Assembly: GCF_029392015.1 (NCBI RefSeq)
Contig: NZ_CP113925.1
Span: 372,001-436,000, forward strand
Source of the DNA: Bifidobacterium sp. ESL0728
GTDB taxonomy: Bacteria; Actinomycetota; Actinomycetes; Actinomycetales; Bifidobacteriaceae
DNA: 64,000 bases
Direction: 5' to 3'
Below are positions 1-8,576 of this stretch, piece after piece. Below the pieces are notes generated by a model. It had not been told where the DNA came from, searched no databases, and saw only the letters and a program-made list of their open reading frames with translations. Numbering within the stretch: position 1 is the first letter of the stretch; each line of letters begins with the position of its first letter. The translations under genes and the position numbers were made by a program.

Positions 1-1
1 C

Positions 2-92
2 GTCGTGTTTGCAATCCGACATTGCGTTTGCGACGGCCCGGGGCTGGTTTGCGTCGCGTTTGCAATCGGTGGTCGTGTACGTTTGCGTAGCG
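2..92. repeat. 51-bp repeat array, first copy (partial)
   Basis: Two units start at 2 and 53, exactly 51 bp apart. Each has a left arm like GTCGYGTTTGCAAT and, about 10 bases later, a right arm like TTGCGTTTGCGAC; the second unit is degenerate. The same family, in the same 51-bp register, recurs at 15401-15725 and 16960-17230. The array may extend upstream of the window. Confidence 0.6.
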
Positions 93-238
93 GCGACGCG
101 CCGACTGCGGGTAATGTGGTGGTGCTGGGCAGATTATCGGGGTATTTGGTGCAGAGTATGCCAACGCCGGTCTTCTTTGGCAGAGTTGTGCGTACATTAA
201 GAATGTTGATGTGGCATGATATGTCATGCTGTCTTAAA

Positions 239-259
239 AAGTATCACTTGATGATACTT
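239..259. promoter_or_regulatory. 8-bp inverted repeat, possible operator
   Basis: AAGTATCA at 239-246 and TGATACTT at 252-259 form a perfect 8-bp dyad with a 5-base centre, about 70 bases before the mevalonate-pathway fusion gene. Size and position fit a repressor site or a short mRNA hairpin. No cognate regulator is visible nearby. Confidence 0.3.
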
Positions 260-330
260 AGGGATTCTGAAAACTGATAGCAGCGCATGAACGTGGTTGG
301 CGGATTATGAAGGGAAGGAACGGCATAACG

Positions 331-3159
331 ATGAGCGGTAGGCGAGCCCAGGAACCAGGCAGCAGCGTAGCGACGGCCCCCGGGAAACTGTATATCGCCG
401 GCGAATACGCCGTGGTCGAGCATGGTCATCCCGCGATTCTCGTCGCTGTCAACCGACTTCTGACCGCCCGTATCACCGAGCTCGACACTTCCGCCAATCA
501 GCCTCAGCCTTTCGGCGTCGACCCCGTTGGCCGTATCCATTCCGCGGGCCATCCCGAGGCTTCCGTGACTTGGCGGCGTCGCGCTGGGCGTGCGGTGCCC
601 GACGTGGAGCAGCCCGGCGCGGCTTTTGTGCTTTCTGTCATTCATGCGGTTGAGGAACTGGCCCAGCAGCAGGGCAAAGACCTCAAAATCTACGACGTCA
701 ATATCGAAAGCGAACTTGACGATGCCTCCGGACGCAAATACGGGCTAGGCTCGTCGGCTGCGGTGACGGTGGCGATGATGAAAGCGCTGACGGCTTTCTA
801 TGGCCTCGAACTCGACCCGATTCAGCAATACAAACTGGCCTTTGTTTCGGCCAGCCGCGCCCAGAAAGTCGGTTCCGGCGGCGATCTGGCGGCGAGCCTT
901 TTCGGCGGCTGCATCCGTTTCACGGCGGTCGACCGGCAGTGGGTCACCAACCGCTTGCAGGACACCGCGCTGAGCGACCTGATCGATATGCCTTGGCCTG
1001 GGCTGAGCATTGCGCGACTCCGGGCGTTCAAGCCCGGCTCGAGCCTGCATCTGATGGTCGGTTGGACCGGCAACCCCTCGTCCACGCCTTCTCTGGTCGG
1101 CCACGTCCAGCAGCAAAGCGCTGCCGAGCACGAGCGGTTGTATCAGAATTTTTTGAGCGGTAGTGATGCCTGTGTTGATGCTCTGGCCCAAGCATTGGTC
1201 GCCGACGACGAGCAGGGCGTCATCGCGCACGTCCGCGAGGCTCGCAAACTGTTGCAGGACCTTTCGTCGTTCACCGGCGTCACCATCGAGACCCCGGCCT
1301 TGCGTGCGCTGGTCGAGGTGGCCGAAAGCCATGGCGTGGCAGCGAAAAGCTCCGGTGCGGGCGGTGGCGATTGCGGCATCGCGATTGCCGGGCCGAACGC
1401 CGACAGGTCCGCCATCACCCGTGGCTGGCAGGAGAAAAGCATCGTTCCGCTCGATTTGTCGGTCCATGCTCCGCAGGTCGAGCTGGCCGAGTGGACGGGT
1501 GGCGTTTTGGACGATGTGTCTGCTGGAATTATGGGGAGTGCGCGTGCCCAGGAAAATTTTTTAGGACCGGCTCGCGGTAATCAAGCCGCCGGTGCTGCTG
1601 GTGCTGCCGGGGTAGCTGGTGCCGCTGGCGTCGTTGGCAATGCCGGTGTCCCGGATATTCGTAGTGTTGGTGGCGTTGACAGTATCGGCGGCATTGACGA
1701 TTCTGGTATTGCTGGTGATGCCGGTATCCACAGTGCTGGTGTCGGCGGTTCGGGAATGTCGAATTTACCTGTTTCAAATATTGCCGCTGGTCATGTACTT
1801 GGCGCAGATTCAGGGATTTCCGGGGCTGGCTCGAATCGTAAGGACGACCACGTGCGTCTGGCGCTCGCTGAGCATGCCGACGAGCAGCGCAACGCCTTCG
1901 ACGATTTGGCCTTTATCCATCAGAGCTTGGGCAGCATCGATGTCGCCGATGTGGATATGACCACGCAAGTCTGTGGGGCGACGTTGGACGTGCCGTTTTA
2001 TATCAACGCGATGACCGGCGGATCGGCCAAAACCGGGGCAATCAACGCTTCCTTCGCCCGTGTCGCCGCTGCGACCGGCGTGGCCATGGCCTCCGGTTCG
2101 CAGCACGCCGCGATTCGCGACCCGCAACTTGAATCTACGTTCACCACGATTCGTAAGCATGATCCATCCGGTTTTGTTTTCGCGAACGTTGGGCTTTCGG
2201 TGAGTGTCGAGCAGGCGTTGCATGCCATCGAGATGATTGGAGCCGACGCCTTGCAGATTCACATCAACGCCGCCCAGGAGCTTGTGATGCCTGAAGGTAC
2301 CCGCGATTTCGACGCTTGGCCGACGCGTATCGCCGCCATCGTCAAGGCCTCGCCGGTGCCGGTGATGGTCAAGGAAGTCGGCTTTGGCATGAGCGCGCGG
2401 ACCATGCGGCAACTGGCTGAGCTCGGTGTGCAGACCGTCGATGTCAGCGGCCGTGGCGGTACCGATTTCGCACGTATCGAAAACGCTCGGCGAGCAGGGC
2501 ACGAATACGGCTACATGGCCGGTTGGGGCCAGTCCACGGCCTTGTGCCTGCTGGCGTTGCTGCCCGGTGAGTGTGATGCATTGAATAACGATGGCGTTTG
2601 CAAATCCGCGTCGAGTTCCGGTGGTCCAACAAATGGGAAGACGAGACTTAATGTGGGTATTGTCGGCTCGCGTACCGATGACGCGAATAATGCTGAACGT
2701 TCCGATGTGGCCGGTTCCGACGCGAATAATGCCGGACGTTCCGATGTGGCCGGTTCCGACGCGAATAATGCAGAACATTCCGATGTGGCCTATGCCGTCG
2801 CAGATACCGACGGTGTTGACAACGCTGAAAATGACGGAAACCATACCAACGTAACTGGCGTTGCCGTGCTCGCTTCCGGCGGCGTGCGCAACCCGCTGGA
2901 CGTGGTGAAGGCGCTGGCGTTGGGTGCGAAGGCAGTGGGTATTTCAGGCCATTTTCTGCAGGTGTTGAACGCATCCGGTGAAGATGGTCTGATTGCCGAA
3001 ATCAACAGTTGGAAGAGTCAGGTGCGTTCGCTGATGGCGCTGCTTGGCGCGAAAACCGTTGACGGTTTGCGTGCTACGGACCTGTTGGTCACCGGCAAAA
3101 CCGCCGAAGAGGCGCGTTTGCTGGGAGTCGACTTGCCGGCGCTCGCGAAACGTTGCTGA
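331..3159 (+). CDS. Phosphomevalonate kinase fused to type 2 isopentenyl-diphosphate isomerase
   Basis: This is a 942-residue bifunctional enzyme of the mevalonate pathway. Residues 1 to about 405 are a GHMP kinase of the phosphomevalonate kinase type: KLYIAGEYAVVEHGHPA near the N-terminus, the ATP loop GLGSSAAV at about 138, and the glycine-rich KSSGAGGGDCGIA motif. Residues from about 503 to the end are an FMN-dependent type 2 isomerase: RKDDHVRLAL, YINAMTGGS, HINAAQE, VMVKEVGFG, SGRGGTDF and a C-terminal VLASGGVRNPLDV. An Ala/Gly/Val-rich linker of about 85 residues joins them. A second low-complexity insert at about 748-838 lies inside the isomerase barrel and contains three near-identical 13-residue repeats (39-bp DNA repeat at 2679-2795). 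I chose the ATG at 331 because GGGAAGG lies 12 bases upstream; an in-frame ATG at 307 has no ribosome site. It would convert phosphomevalonate to the diphosphate and, two steps later, IPP to DMAPP. Confidence 0.88.
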   Translation: MSGRRAQEPGSSVATAPGKLYIAGEYAVVEHGHPAILVAVNRLLTARITELDTSANQPQPFGVDPVGRIHSAGHPEASVTWRRRAGRAVPDVEQPGAAFVLSVIHAVEELAQQQGKDLKIYDVNIESELDDASGRKYGLGSSAAVTVAMMKALTAFYGLELDPIQQYKLAFVSASRAQKVGSGGDLAASLFGGCIRFTAVDRQWVTNRLQDTALSDLIDMPWPGLSIARLRAFKPGSSLHLMVGWTGNPSSTPSLVGHVQQQSAAEHERLYQNFLSGSDACVDALAQALVADDEQGVIAHVREARKLLQDLSSFTGVTIETPALRALVEVAESHGVAAKSSGAGGGDCGIAIAGPNADRSAITRGWQEKSIVPLDLSVHAPQVELAEWTGGVLDDVSAGIMGSARAQENFLGPARGNQAAGAAGAAGVAGAAGVVGNAGVPDIRSVGGVDSIGGIDDSGIAGDAGIHSAGVGGSGMSNLPVSNIAAGHVLGADSGISGAGSNRKDDHVRLALAEHADEQRNAFDDLAFIHQSLGSIDVADVDMTTQVCGATLDVPFYINAMTGGSAKTGAINASFARVAAATGVAMASGSQHAAIRDPQLESTFTTIRKHDPSGFVFANVGLSVSVEQALHAIEMIGADALQIHINAAQELVMPEGTRDFDAWPTRIAAIVKASPVPVMVKEVGFGMSARTMRQLAELGVQTVDVSGRGGTDFARIENARRAGHEYGYMAGWGQSTALCLLALLPGECDALNNDGVCKSASSSGGPTNGKTRLNVGIVGSRTDDANNAERSDVAGSDANNAGRSDVAGSDANNAEHSDVAYAVADTDGVDNAENDGNHTNVTGVAVLASGGVRNPLDVVKALALGAKAVGISGHFLQVLNASGEDGLIAEINSWKSQVRSLMALLGAKTVDGLRATDLLVTGKTAEEARLLGVDLPALAKRC

Positions 3160-3184
3160 GGAAAACGTCAATAGCGTGTTTTCC
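3160..3184. terminator. Short hairpin after the PMK-IDI2 gene
   Basis: GGAAAAC at 3160-3166 pairs with GTTTTCC at 3178-3184, directly after the stop codon. The stem is only 7 bp and no T-run follows, so termination is uncertain. Confidence 0.25.
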
Positions 3185-3472
3185 GATGCAAGAATCTTAT
3201 TCGTAGCATTAAAGGCTTGATTGGCGATGATATTGCTTCACTGCTGTAAAGGCAACAAATGGCAAATCAGAAACGTTGGAATTTCAACGATTTTGATTTT
3301 GTGCCATGACAAGGCGTAGCAGCGAGGATTTTTTTGTGAGTTATTTGGCTTCAATGCTATTATGCAATACAAATTAATTATGATTGCTGTTGTTTTTCGC
3401 CATTATGGAATGAATTTGCTTTTTAGCCGAATAAAGATTTACAAGTATTCCTGAAGATAAGAGGAATCGTCT
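3185..3472. other. AT-rich intergenic stretch before the glycosylase gene
   Basis: No ORF or RNA gene is visible. The region is much richer in A/T than its neighbours and presumably holds the promoter of the glycosylase gene, but no -35/-10 pair stands out. Confidence 0.4.
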
Positions 3473-4114
3473 TTGTTCCGGATTAAACCGGACTGGCGCT
3501 TGACGCGCCTTGCGCAGATCCCGCATGAGGACTTCAATGGAATTATGTTTCCTTCATTTTTGAGTGAAGACGCCGAAACCGTGGCGAAGGGGTTGCTTGG
3601 TTGCCTTCTTATTCGTGAAATCGACGGCGAGACCCTGGCCGTGCGCATCGTGGAAACCGAGGCTTACGACCAGCTCGACCCCGCAAGCCACACGTTTCGT
3701 GGCTTGAGCGAACGCAACCGCGCGATGTTCGGCCCGTCCGGCCACGCCTATATTTACCTGATTTATGGCATGAATCTGTGTATGAACGTCACTGCATTCG
3801 AGGAAGGCTTCGGCGCAGGTGCACTGATTCGCGCCGCCGAACCCATGGATGCCAGAACCGTTGAAATCATTGAAAAGCGCCGTGGTGGCCGCCGCATCAA
3901 GGACTGCCTCAACGGCCCGGGCAAGATCTGCAAGTCGCTCGGCATCACGATGGATCTTTACGGCCACGATCTTCGCAAGCCGCCGCTGAGCTTGGAAACA
4001 GGTTCGTTGCGTCCCGGCGAACGCATCGAGGCCACCCAGCGCATCGGCATCAGCAAGGCCAAAGACCGCCCGCGCCGCTTCATCATCGCCGGCAACCCTT
4101 ATCTTTCACGGTAG
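3473..4114 (+). CDS. mpg: 3-methyladenine DNA glycosylase, AAG/MPG family
   Basis: A 213-residue base-excision repair enzyme that removes alkylated purines such as 3-methyladenine and hypoxanthine. Family signatures are AKGLLGCLL, the VETEAYD motif that carries the catalytic Glu, the SHTFRGLSERNRAMFGPSG loop, AYIYLIYGMN, GALIRAAEP and LNGPGKICK. The start is TTG at 3473: GAGGA lies 7 bases upstream and the next in-frame ATG (3545) would cut into the conserved N-terminus. It stands alone, with an AT-rich region before it and a degenerate 56-bp repeat after it. Confidence 0.9.
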   Translation: MFRIKPDWRLTRLAQIPHEDFNGIMFPSFLSEDAETVAKGLLGCLLIREIDGETLAVRIVETEAYDQLDPASHTFRGLSERNRAMFGPSGHAYIYLIYGMNLCMNVTAFEEGFGAGALIRAAEPMDARTVEIIEKRRGGRRIKDCLNGPGKICKSLGITMDLYGHDLRKPPLSLETGSLRPGERIEATQRIGISKAKDRPRRFIIAGNPYLSR

Positions 4115-4144
4115 GTTTCAGGCGTTGCAGATGTTGCTGTATCC

Positions 4145-4275
4145 GCTTTGCTGCTGGTAATTGGTACGTTGATGAGTTTGAAGTATTGTCTCCACGCGTG
4201 AGTGCGTTTTGCGACTGGTAAATGTTGATGGGTGCAAAGTGTAGTCTCCACGTATGAGCGCGCTTTGGTGCGGGT
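4145..4275. repeat. Degenerate 56-bp tandem repeat
   Basis: The motif GTCTCCACG..TGAG..CG occurs at 4188 and again 56 bases later at 4244. The upstream CTGGTAA-like segments are spaced in the same way and a partial third unit follows. The region between mpg and the YwiC-like gene is non-coding. Confidence 0.5.
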
Positions 4276-4388
4276 AAACGGATTTCTGTGGTTTCTTAGG
4301 CGCCTTTTGTCGGCAGCAATATATGCTTGTGGCCGTTTGCCGTCGTTCTGGTGAAGTGTCGCTGGAAAGTTGTCGTCAAATCGTTGCC

Positions 4389-5540
4389 TTATGCCAACGT
4401 CGCCACGATGACGATGAGGTTCATCAGGCTGGTGCCGGCTTCGATGCCGCCGACCTGCATGGCTTTCATGCGCTTGTGATGTGGTGCGATGATGGCGATC
4501 AGCAGCAGCAGGGTGGAGGCGATGCCCCAAAGCAGAGTACCGGCCATGGCACCATGGGGAAATGCCAATCCGGCAAGGTTCTGCAACAGCGTTGGTGCCA
4601 GGAAACCAAGCGCAGCAAGGATTGCGTGGTAAATAATGGACAGTGCGTAATAACCGTGATTTCCGTATTTGCGGAACATGGTCTTGACGAAAACGACTGA
4701 AGCATATTCGGTGAGGATAAAAGTAAGCGCGGCGATGACGCCGGCTTTCGGCAACAGCGGTGAGTCCAGGAAATACTGCGACGTGAGTGAGAAGTATGAA
4801 ACGGACGGGGAATTGCCCTGGTAAACCATGGTGGCGGCATTGCCTGAATTGGCGGCGACAGTGCTATTTAAAGCCAAAATCGGAGACAATCTGGATGCGA
4901 GGCTTTCGTGTGGGGTGGCCGGAACGAAGTACTTCGAGCCAAGTGAGGCGGTGAGCAGCGCCATGCCGCCTGCAGCGATGACCGCGACGGCGTTGCCCCA
5001 GAGCGTCCGTTCGCGCCGCAGCCAAGCGGCCACAAACGAAAGCGCGGCGAGAATGGCGTAGGCCGGGATCCACCAGAGCAGTCTTGGCGCGAATATGAAA
5101 ACCGGAATGCCGACTACGGCTGTGGCAATAAGATAAACCGCCGCCGGAACGAAGTAGATATTTGAGCGGCGTTTCCGAGCATCTTTGGCTTCGTGCGAGC
5201 GGACTGCAAGCCAACGGGCGGCGGAGAATTGGAAGCAGTAGCACAGCGTCCAGGCCACCAGAAGCCAGACGTTGCGCCAGCAGATCCCGCTGATGATAGC
5301 GCCTCCAACCGCCGGAAACAGCGCCATGACCCAAGCTCCCGGCTGGTCCGGCAGCCAGATGTTGGTGTGGTGTGGCGGTTTCGTTGCCGCTTTGTTGGTT
5401 TTCCGAGCCAAAGGTGAACGGAATTCACCGGCAGCTGCGGCTTCCTTTTTTCCTTTGGAAGGAAAAGCATCGTTTTCGGATTCTCGCATCAATCCATTTT
5501 TTGCGACGGATTTATCCGACTTTGTCTCGTTGTTACTCAT
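4389..5540 (-). CDS. YwiC-like membrane protein
   Basis: A polytopic membrane protein of about 383 residues from the ATG at 5540. After a charged N-terminal tail of about 60 residues comes the segment LPDQPGAWVMALFPAVGG, which resembles the N-terminal signature of YwiC-like proteins. About ten hydrophobic stretches follow, and it ends in a helix rich in Ile, Val and Leu. No biochemical function is established for this family. The start is uncertain: 5540 has AAGGGA almost touching it, 5552 is another ATG, and the frame stays open to a TTG at 5621. The gene appears monocistronic, with a strong hairpin separating it from the MFS gene upstream on the same strand. Confidence 0.65.
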   Translation of the reverse strand: MSNNETKSDKSVAKNGLMRESENDAFPSKGKKEAAAAGEFRSPLARKTNKAATKPPHHTNIWLPDQPGAWVMALFPAVGGAIISGICWRNVWLLVAWTLCYCFQFSAARWLAVRSHEAKDARKRRSNIYFVPAAVYLIATAVVGIPVFIFAPRLLWWIPAYAILAALSFVAAWLRRERTLWGNAVAVIAAGGMALLTASLGSKYFVPATPHESLASRLSPILALNSTVAANSGNAATMVYQGNSPSVSYFSLTSQYFLDSPLLPKAGVIAALTFILTEYASVVFVKTMFRKYGNHGYYALSIIYHAILAALGFLAPTLLQNLAGLAFPHGAMAGTLLWGIASTLLLLIAIIAPHHKRMKAMQVGGIEAGTSLMNLIVIVATLA

Positions 5541-5651
5541 ATCCCTTATCATACATAGCCGGCGAACGTCTGCGGGTTGAATTGAGGATATAAATTTGAC
5601 GCCCCCCGAACTTGCGTTCAAGAAGCGTCAAAATATTAGATTGTTGGAATC

Positions 5652-5698
5652 ATCGGACTAAGCGATTACCGAATTAATCGAAAATCGCTTAGTCCGAT
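5652..5698 (-). terminator. Strong hairpin terminator after the MFS gene
   Basis: ATCGGACTAAGCGATT (5652-5667) and its exact complement (5683-5698) form a perfect 16-bp stem with a 15-base loop. It starts 14 bases beyond the MFS stop codon on the minus strand and isolates that operon from the YwiC-like gene. Confidence 0.75.
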
Positions 5699-5712
5699 AA
5701 CCTGGCGTGCGT

Positions 5713-7161
5713 TCACGCTTGGTCGCCTTCCGGCTTTGGAATGAGGAAGGAGCAGGCAAACGCGAGCAAGAGCAACACCAGTCCGGCCACCATTGCTGCG
5801 GAGTAACCCATCACCGGACCACCGGACTTCGTGAACGCGTTCATGAACGCATAGAGTATCGCGAAGCTCAAACCGGAGCCGAGGTTGAAGGCACCGGCGT
5901 TCATACCTGGCAGATAACCAGTGTTGTCGGCCGGGGAAAGCACGATGCCCAGTCCATTAAGCATGATGTTGGCAGTGCCCGCATAGCTGACGCCGAGAAG
6001 CACGGAAATCAGCACAAGCGCCCAAATCGCAGGGTCGTGGGCTACGAAGATACCGAAAATGGCTCCGAGGATGGTCACAATCAGGCCCACGCGCAGCACA
6101 GGACGATATCCGAACTTACCGGCAAGCTTGCCGGCAACCGGTCCGAAGATCAGGCCGACAAGAGCATAAGGGGTAAGGGTGGCGAAGGAGACCACGCTTG
6201 CGCTCAGTCCCGTGCCGAACTTGGTGTCCTGTGCGATTGCAGGAACGACGCCGTTCATGATGGCGAAAACGCCTGTCATGGTCAGTAGGGTTGTGGAGAG
6301 CAGACCCCAGGTGCGACGCTGCTTGAGATAATGCGTGGCGACCATCGGGTCCTTCTTGCGCTTCTCGACCTGCCAGAAGACGATGAAGCAGATGACAGCT
6401 GCGACGAAGAGGATGGCAACCAATGCCCAGTTCGCGGCGGCGAGCTTCTGAATCTCGTTGATGGCGAGGTAAGTGGCGAGGAAGGCCAGCACTAGGAACA
6501 CGACACCGAGCCAATCCATCTTCGGGGTATCGGCAGCGGTCGACTCATCGGTGAAGATCCAAACCATGATGATTGCGGCGATGGCCACCAGCGCCATAGC
6601 GGCGAAAACGGAACGGAAACCGAAAGTCCCGGCGAGCCAGCCGCCCAGAAGCGCGTCAACGCCGGCGATTCCGCCGTTGACACTGCTCAGAATGGCCATG
6701 AGGGTTGCATAGCGCTTCTCGTCGGTGATGCGCACGTGGAGCATGATCAGGCAGATCGGCAGCAGCGGGCCGGCGGTGCCCTGCAGAATACGGCCGAACA
6801 TAAGAATCGGCACGTTGGGGGCGATCGCCGAAATAATGCAGCCGACCGTGGTGGCGATCAGGATTCCGAGAAGCACCTTTTTGCGGCCGACAATATCGGC
6901 CAGACGCGGCAGGAAGAGAGCGAACAGCGCCGCGGAGGTGTAGAAGACGGTCTGGATGAGCCCGATCTGGGCGGCGCTGGTGTGTAGCTCGTTCTGCATC
7001 GTCGTCAATGCCGGCGAGAGCATGGATGCGTTGAGCTGGAAGGCGAAGATCGCCACCAGCAGAGCTGCCATCAGCGCGACGATGGATTTGCCGCCCTTAT
7101 CAAGCATTTTTTCTTTGTCAGCACCGGCTTGCGTATCGGGCTGTATATCTTGGTTAGTCAT
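5713..7161 (-). CDS. MFS transporter, probable nucleoside uptake
   Basis: A 482-residue major facilitator protein with about 14 hydrophobic segments, as in the DHA2 branch. It has the loop motif LPRLADIVGRKKVLLG after helix 2 and GRILQGTAGPLLPICLIM in the helix 4-5 region. The gene lies 72 bases downstream of a nucleoside hydrolase on the same strand, with AGAAGAAAG before its ATG and a strong terminator after it. I therefore infer that it imports the ribonucleosides the hydrolase cleaves. The family alone would equally allow drug or sugar export. Confidence 0.8.
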   Translation of the reverse strand: MTNQDIQPDTQAGADKEKMLDKGGKSIVALMAALLVAIFAFQLNASMLSPALTTMQNELHTSAAQIGLIQTVFYTSAALFALFLPRLADIVGRKKVLLGILIATTVGCIISAIAPNVPILMFGRILQGTAGPLLPICLIMLHVRITDEKRYATLMAILSSVNGGIAGVDALLGGWLAGTFGFRSVFAAMALVAIAAIIMVWIFTDESTAADTPKMDWLGVVFLVLAFLATYLAINEIQKLAAANWALVAILFVAAVICFIVFWQVEKRKKDPMVATHYLKQRRTWGLLSTTLLTMTGVFAIMNGVVPAIAQDTKFGTGLSASVVSFATLTPYALVGLIFGPVAGKLAGKFGYRPVLRVGLIVTILGAIFGIFVAHDPAIWALVLISVLLGVSYAGTANIMLNGLGIVLSPADNTGYLPGMNAGAFNLGSGLSFAILYAFMNAFTKSGGPVMGYSAAMVAGLVLLLLAFACSFLIPKPEGDQA

Positions 7162-7233
7162 TTTTTCTTTCTTCTAAAGAGTGCGGATATTGTTTGGGCC
7201 GTAATCAATGGAGTTGATTTTCGGACTTCGGAT

Positions 7234-8172
7234 TCAGCCGATGCGCTTGATGGCGTCGATGATGAGGTTCCAGAACTTGTCGAAATCAAGCTTCGTGGCG
7301 ACTTGCTTGTTGCATTCCTCGGCAGAAGGTTCCGGGCCACGCAGATCGGCCACGGTCATTCCGAGCGCAGGGCCGTCGGCGGTTTCGACTTCGATACGGC
7401 AACGGCGCGTTTGTACCACGCTGGGATCGATCAGGTAGGCCACGGTGCAAGGATCGTGAACCGGCGGATCGACGAAATCCTGATTGTTCTGATAGGACTT
7501 GCGGAAATAATCCATCAGCTGGCTGGCAAACTTGGCCAGCGGGGTACCGATCGCATTGATCTTGCCTTGCACTTCCGGTGTGCACAGCGCCTGATGCGTC
7601 AGATCAAGCCCGACCATGGTCAGCGGCCATGATTGGTCGAAGACGATTTTCGCCGCCTCAGGATCGGTTTTGATGTTGAACTCGGCGCATGCGCTCCAGT
7701 TGCCGACATGGTAGCCGCCGCCCATCAGCACGACTTCCTTGACGCGGTCGACGATTCGCGGCTCCATACGCACAGCCATGGCGATATTGCTCAAAGGTCC
7801 CGTGGGAACCAGCGTAATGGTGCCTGGCTCGTTGTTCATGATGGTTTCGATGAGCCAATTGACTGCATGGCCCTTATCGAGCGGGCGCGTCGGCTCCGGC
7901 AATTCAACGCCGTCGAGACCTGTCTGTCCGTGGATCGAGGCTGCCGTCTCCAGCGGACGGAACATCGGCCGGTCGCAACCGGCGTGAACCGGAATGTTGG
8001 TGGCGTGCGCCATTTCCAGAACGCTTCGCGCGTTATAGGTTACTTTATCCAGGCTCTGATTTCCGCCCACGGTTGTCACTCCCAGCAGCTCTATCGAGGG
8101 ATTGCCGAGCGCCAGAAGGATAGCCATGGCATCATCATGACCAGGGTCTGAATCCAAAATGATTTTTTTCAT
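7234..8172 (-). CDS. Ribonucleoside hydrolase (IUNH family)
   Basis: A 312-residue nucleoside hydrolase that splits N-ribosidic bonds to free base plus ribose. It shows the N-terminal calcium-binding signature DSDPGHDDAM, VPTGPLSNIA in the middle, LMGGGYHVGN, FNIKTDPEAA and a C-terminal HDPC motif at the active-site His. The start at 8172 is preceded by AGAAGG; a longer frame to 8202 has no site. It heads a two-gene operon with the MFS transporter and faces the LacI-type regulator gene across an intergenic region holding two operator-like sites. Substrate preference (uridine, inosine or other) cannot be read from sequence. Confidence 0.88.
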   Translation of the reverse strand: MKKIILDSDPGHDDAMAILLALGNPSIELLGVTTVGGNQSLDKVTYNARSVLEMAHATNIPVHAGCDRPMFRPLETAASIHGQTGLDGVELPEPTRPLDKGHAVNWLIETIMNNEPGTITLVPTGPLSNIAMAVRMEPRIVDRVKEVVLMGGGYHVGNWSACAEFNIKTDPEAAKIVFDQSWPLTMVGLDLTHQALCTPEVQGKINAIGTPLAKFASQLMDYFRKSYQNNQDFVDPPVHDPCTVAYLIDPSVVQTRRCRIEVETADGPALGMTVADLRGPEPSAEECNKQVATKLDFDKFWNLIIDAIKRIG

Positions 8173-8260
8173 TTCCAACCTTCTTCTTTGAGGATGGTGC
8201 ATTATGAAAGAAAGGGTTGATCTTTACCCGGAAAGAAACTCTTCATTCTCACACTACCTT

Positions 8261-8325
8261 GTTTTATGGTATCGATAAAACGCTTTACCAATATCACAAT
8301 CAAGAATAAAGCGTTTTACCAATGT
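8261..8325. promoter_or_regulatory. Two LacI-type operator-like sites before the nucleoside hydrolase operon
   Basis: GATAAAACGCTTTACC (about 8274-8289) and AATAAAGCGTTTTACC (about 8305-8320) both resemble the centre of the palindrome at 10814-10857 (GATAAA, ACGC, TTTATC). An extra GTTTTAT/ATAAAAC dyad overlaps the first. They lie between the divergent hydrolase operon and the regulator gene, so one regulator probably controls all three transcription units. Confidence 0.6.
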
Positions 8326-8576
8326 AGTCAAATTAGTTTGTGTATTCTAGTTATTTTTCTTCGAATCAGTTGTAAGAAAGGCTTAATTCATCGAATTAAA
8401 CCGATAGACGGTTGCATCAATGCCGGTCTGTAGAAGCGGGTATGGGCACAATCCGACGCTAACGTTTCAATCGTCTCGATACCTATAGTTGCTTGGACTT
8501 TTGCGGTTTCCGATGGGTCGGTGTGGTTTTCGCAATAAGGTATAATGTGCTCAGTTTCGAGAATGGAGAAGGGCTC

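Noticed and set aside
244..645. 133-codon minus-strand ORF at the window start
   Set aside because: It overlaps the coding start of the mevalonate fusion gene and has no recognisable features.
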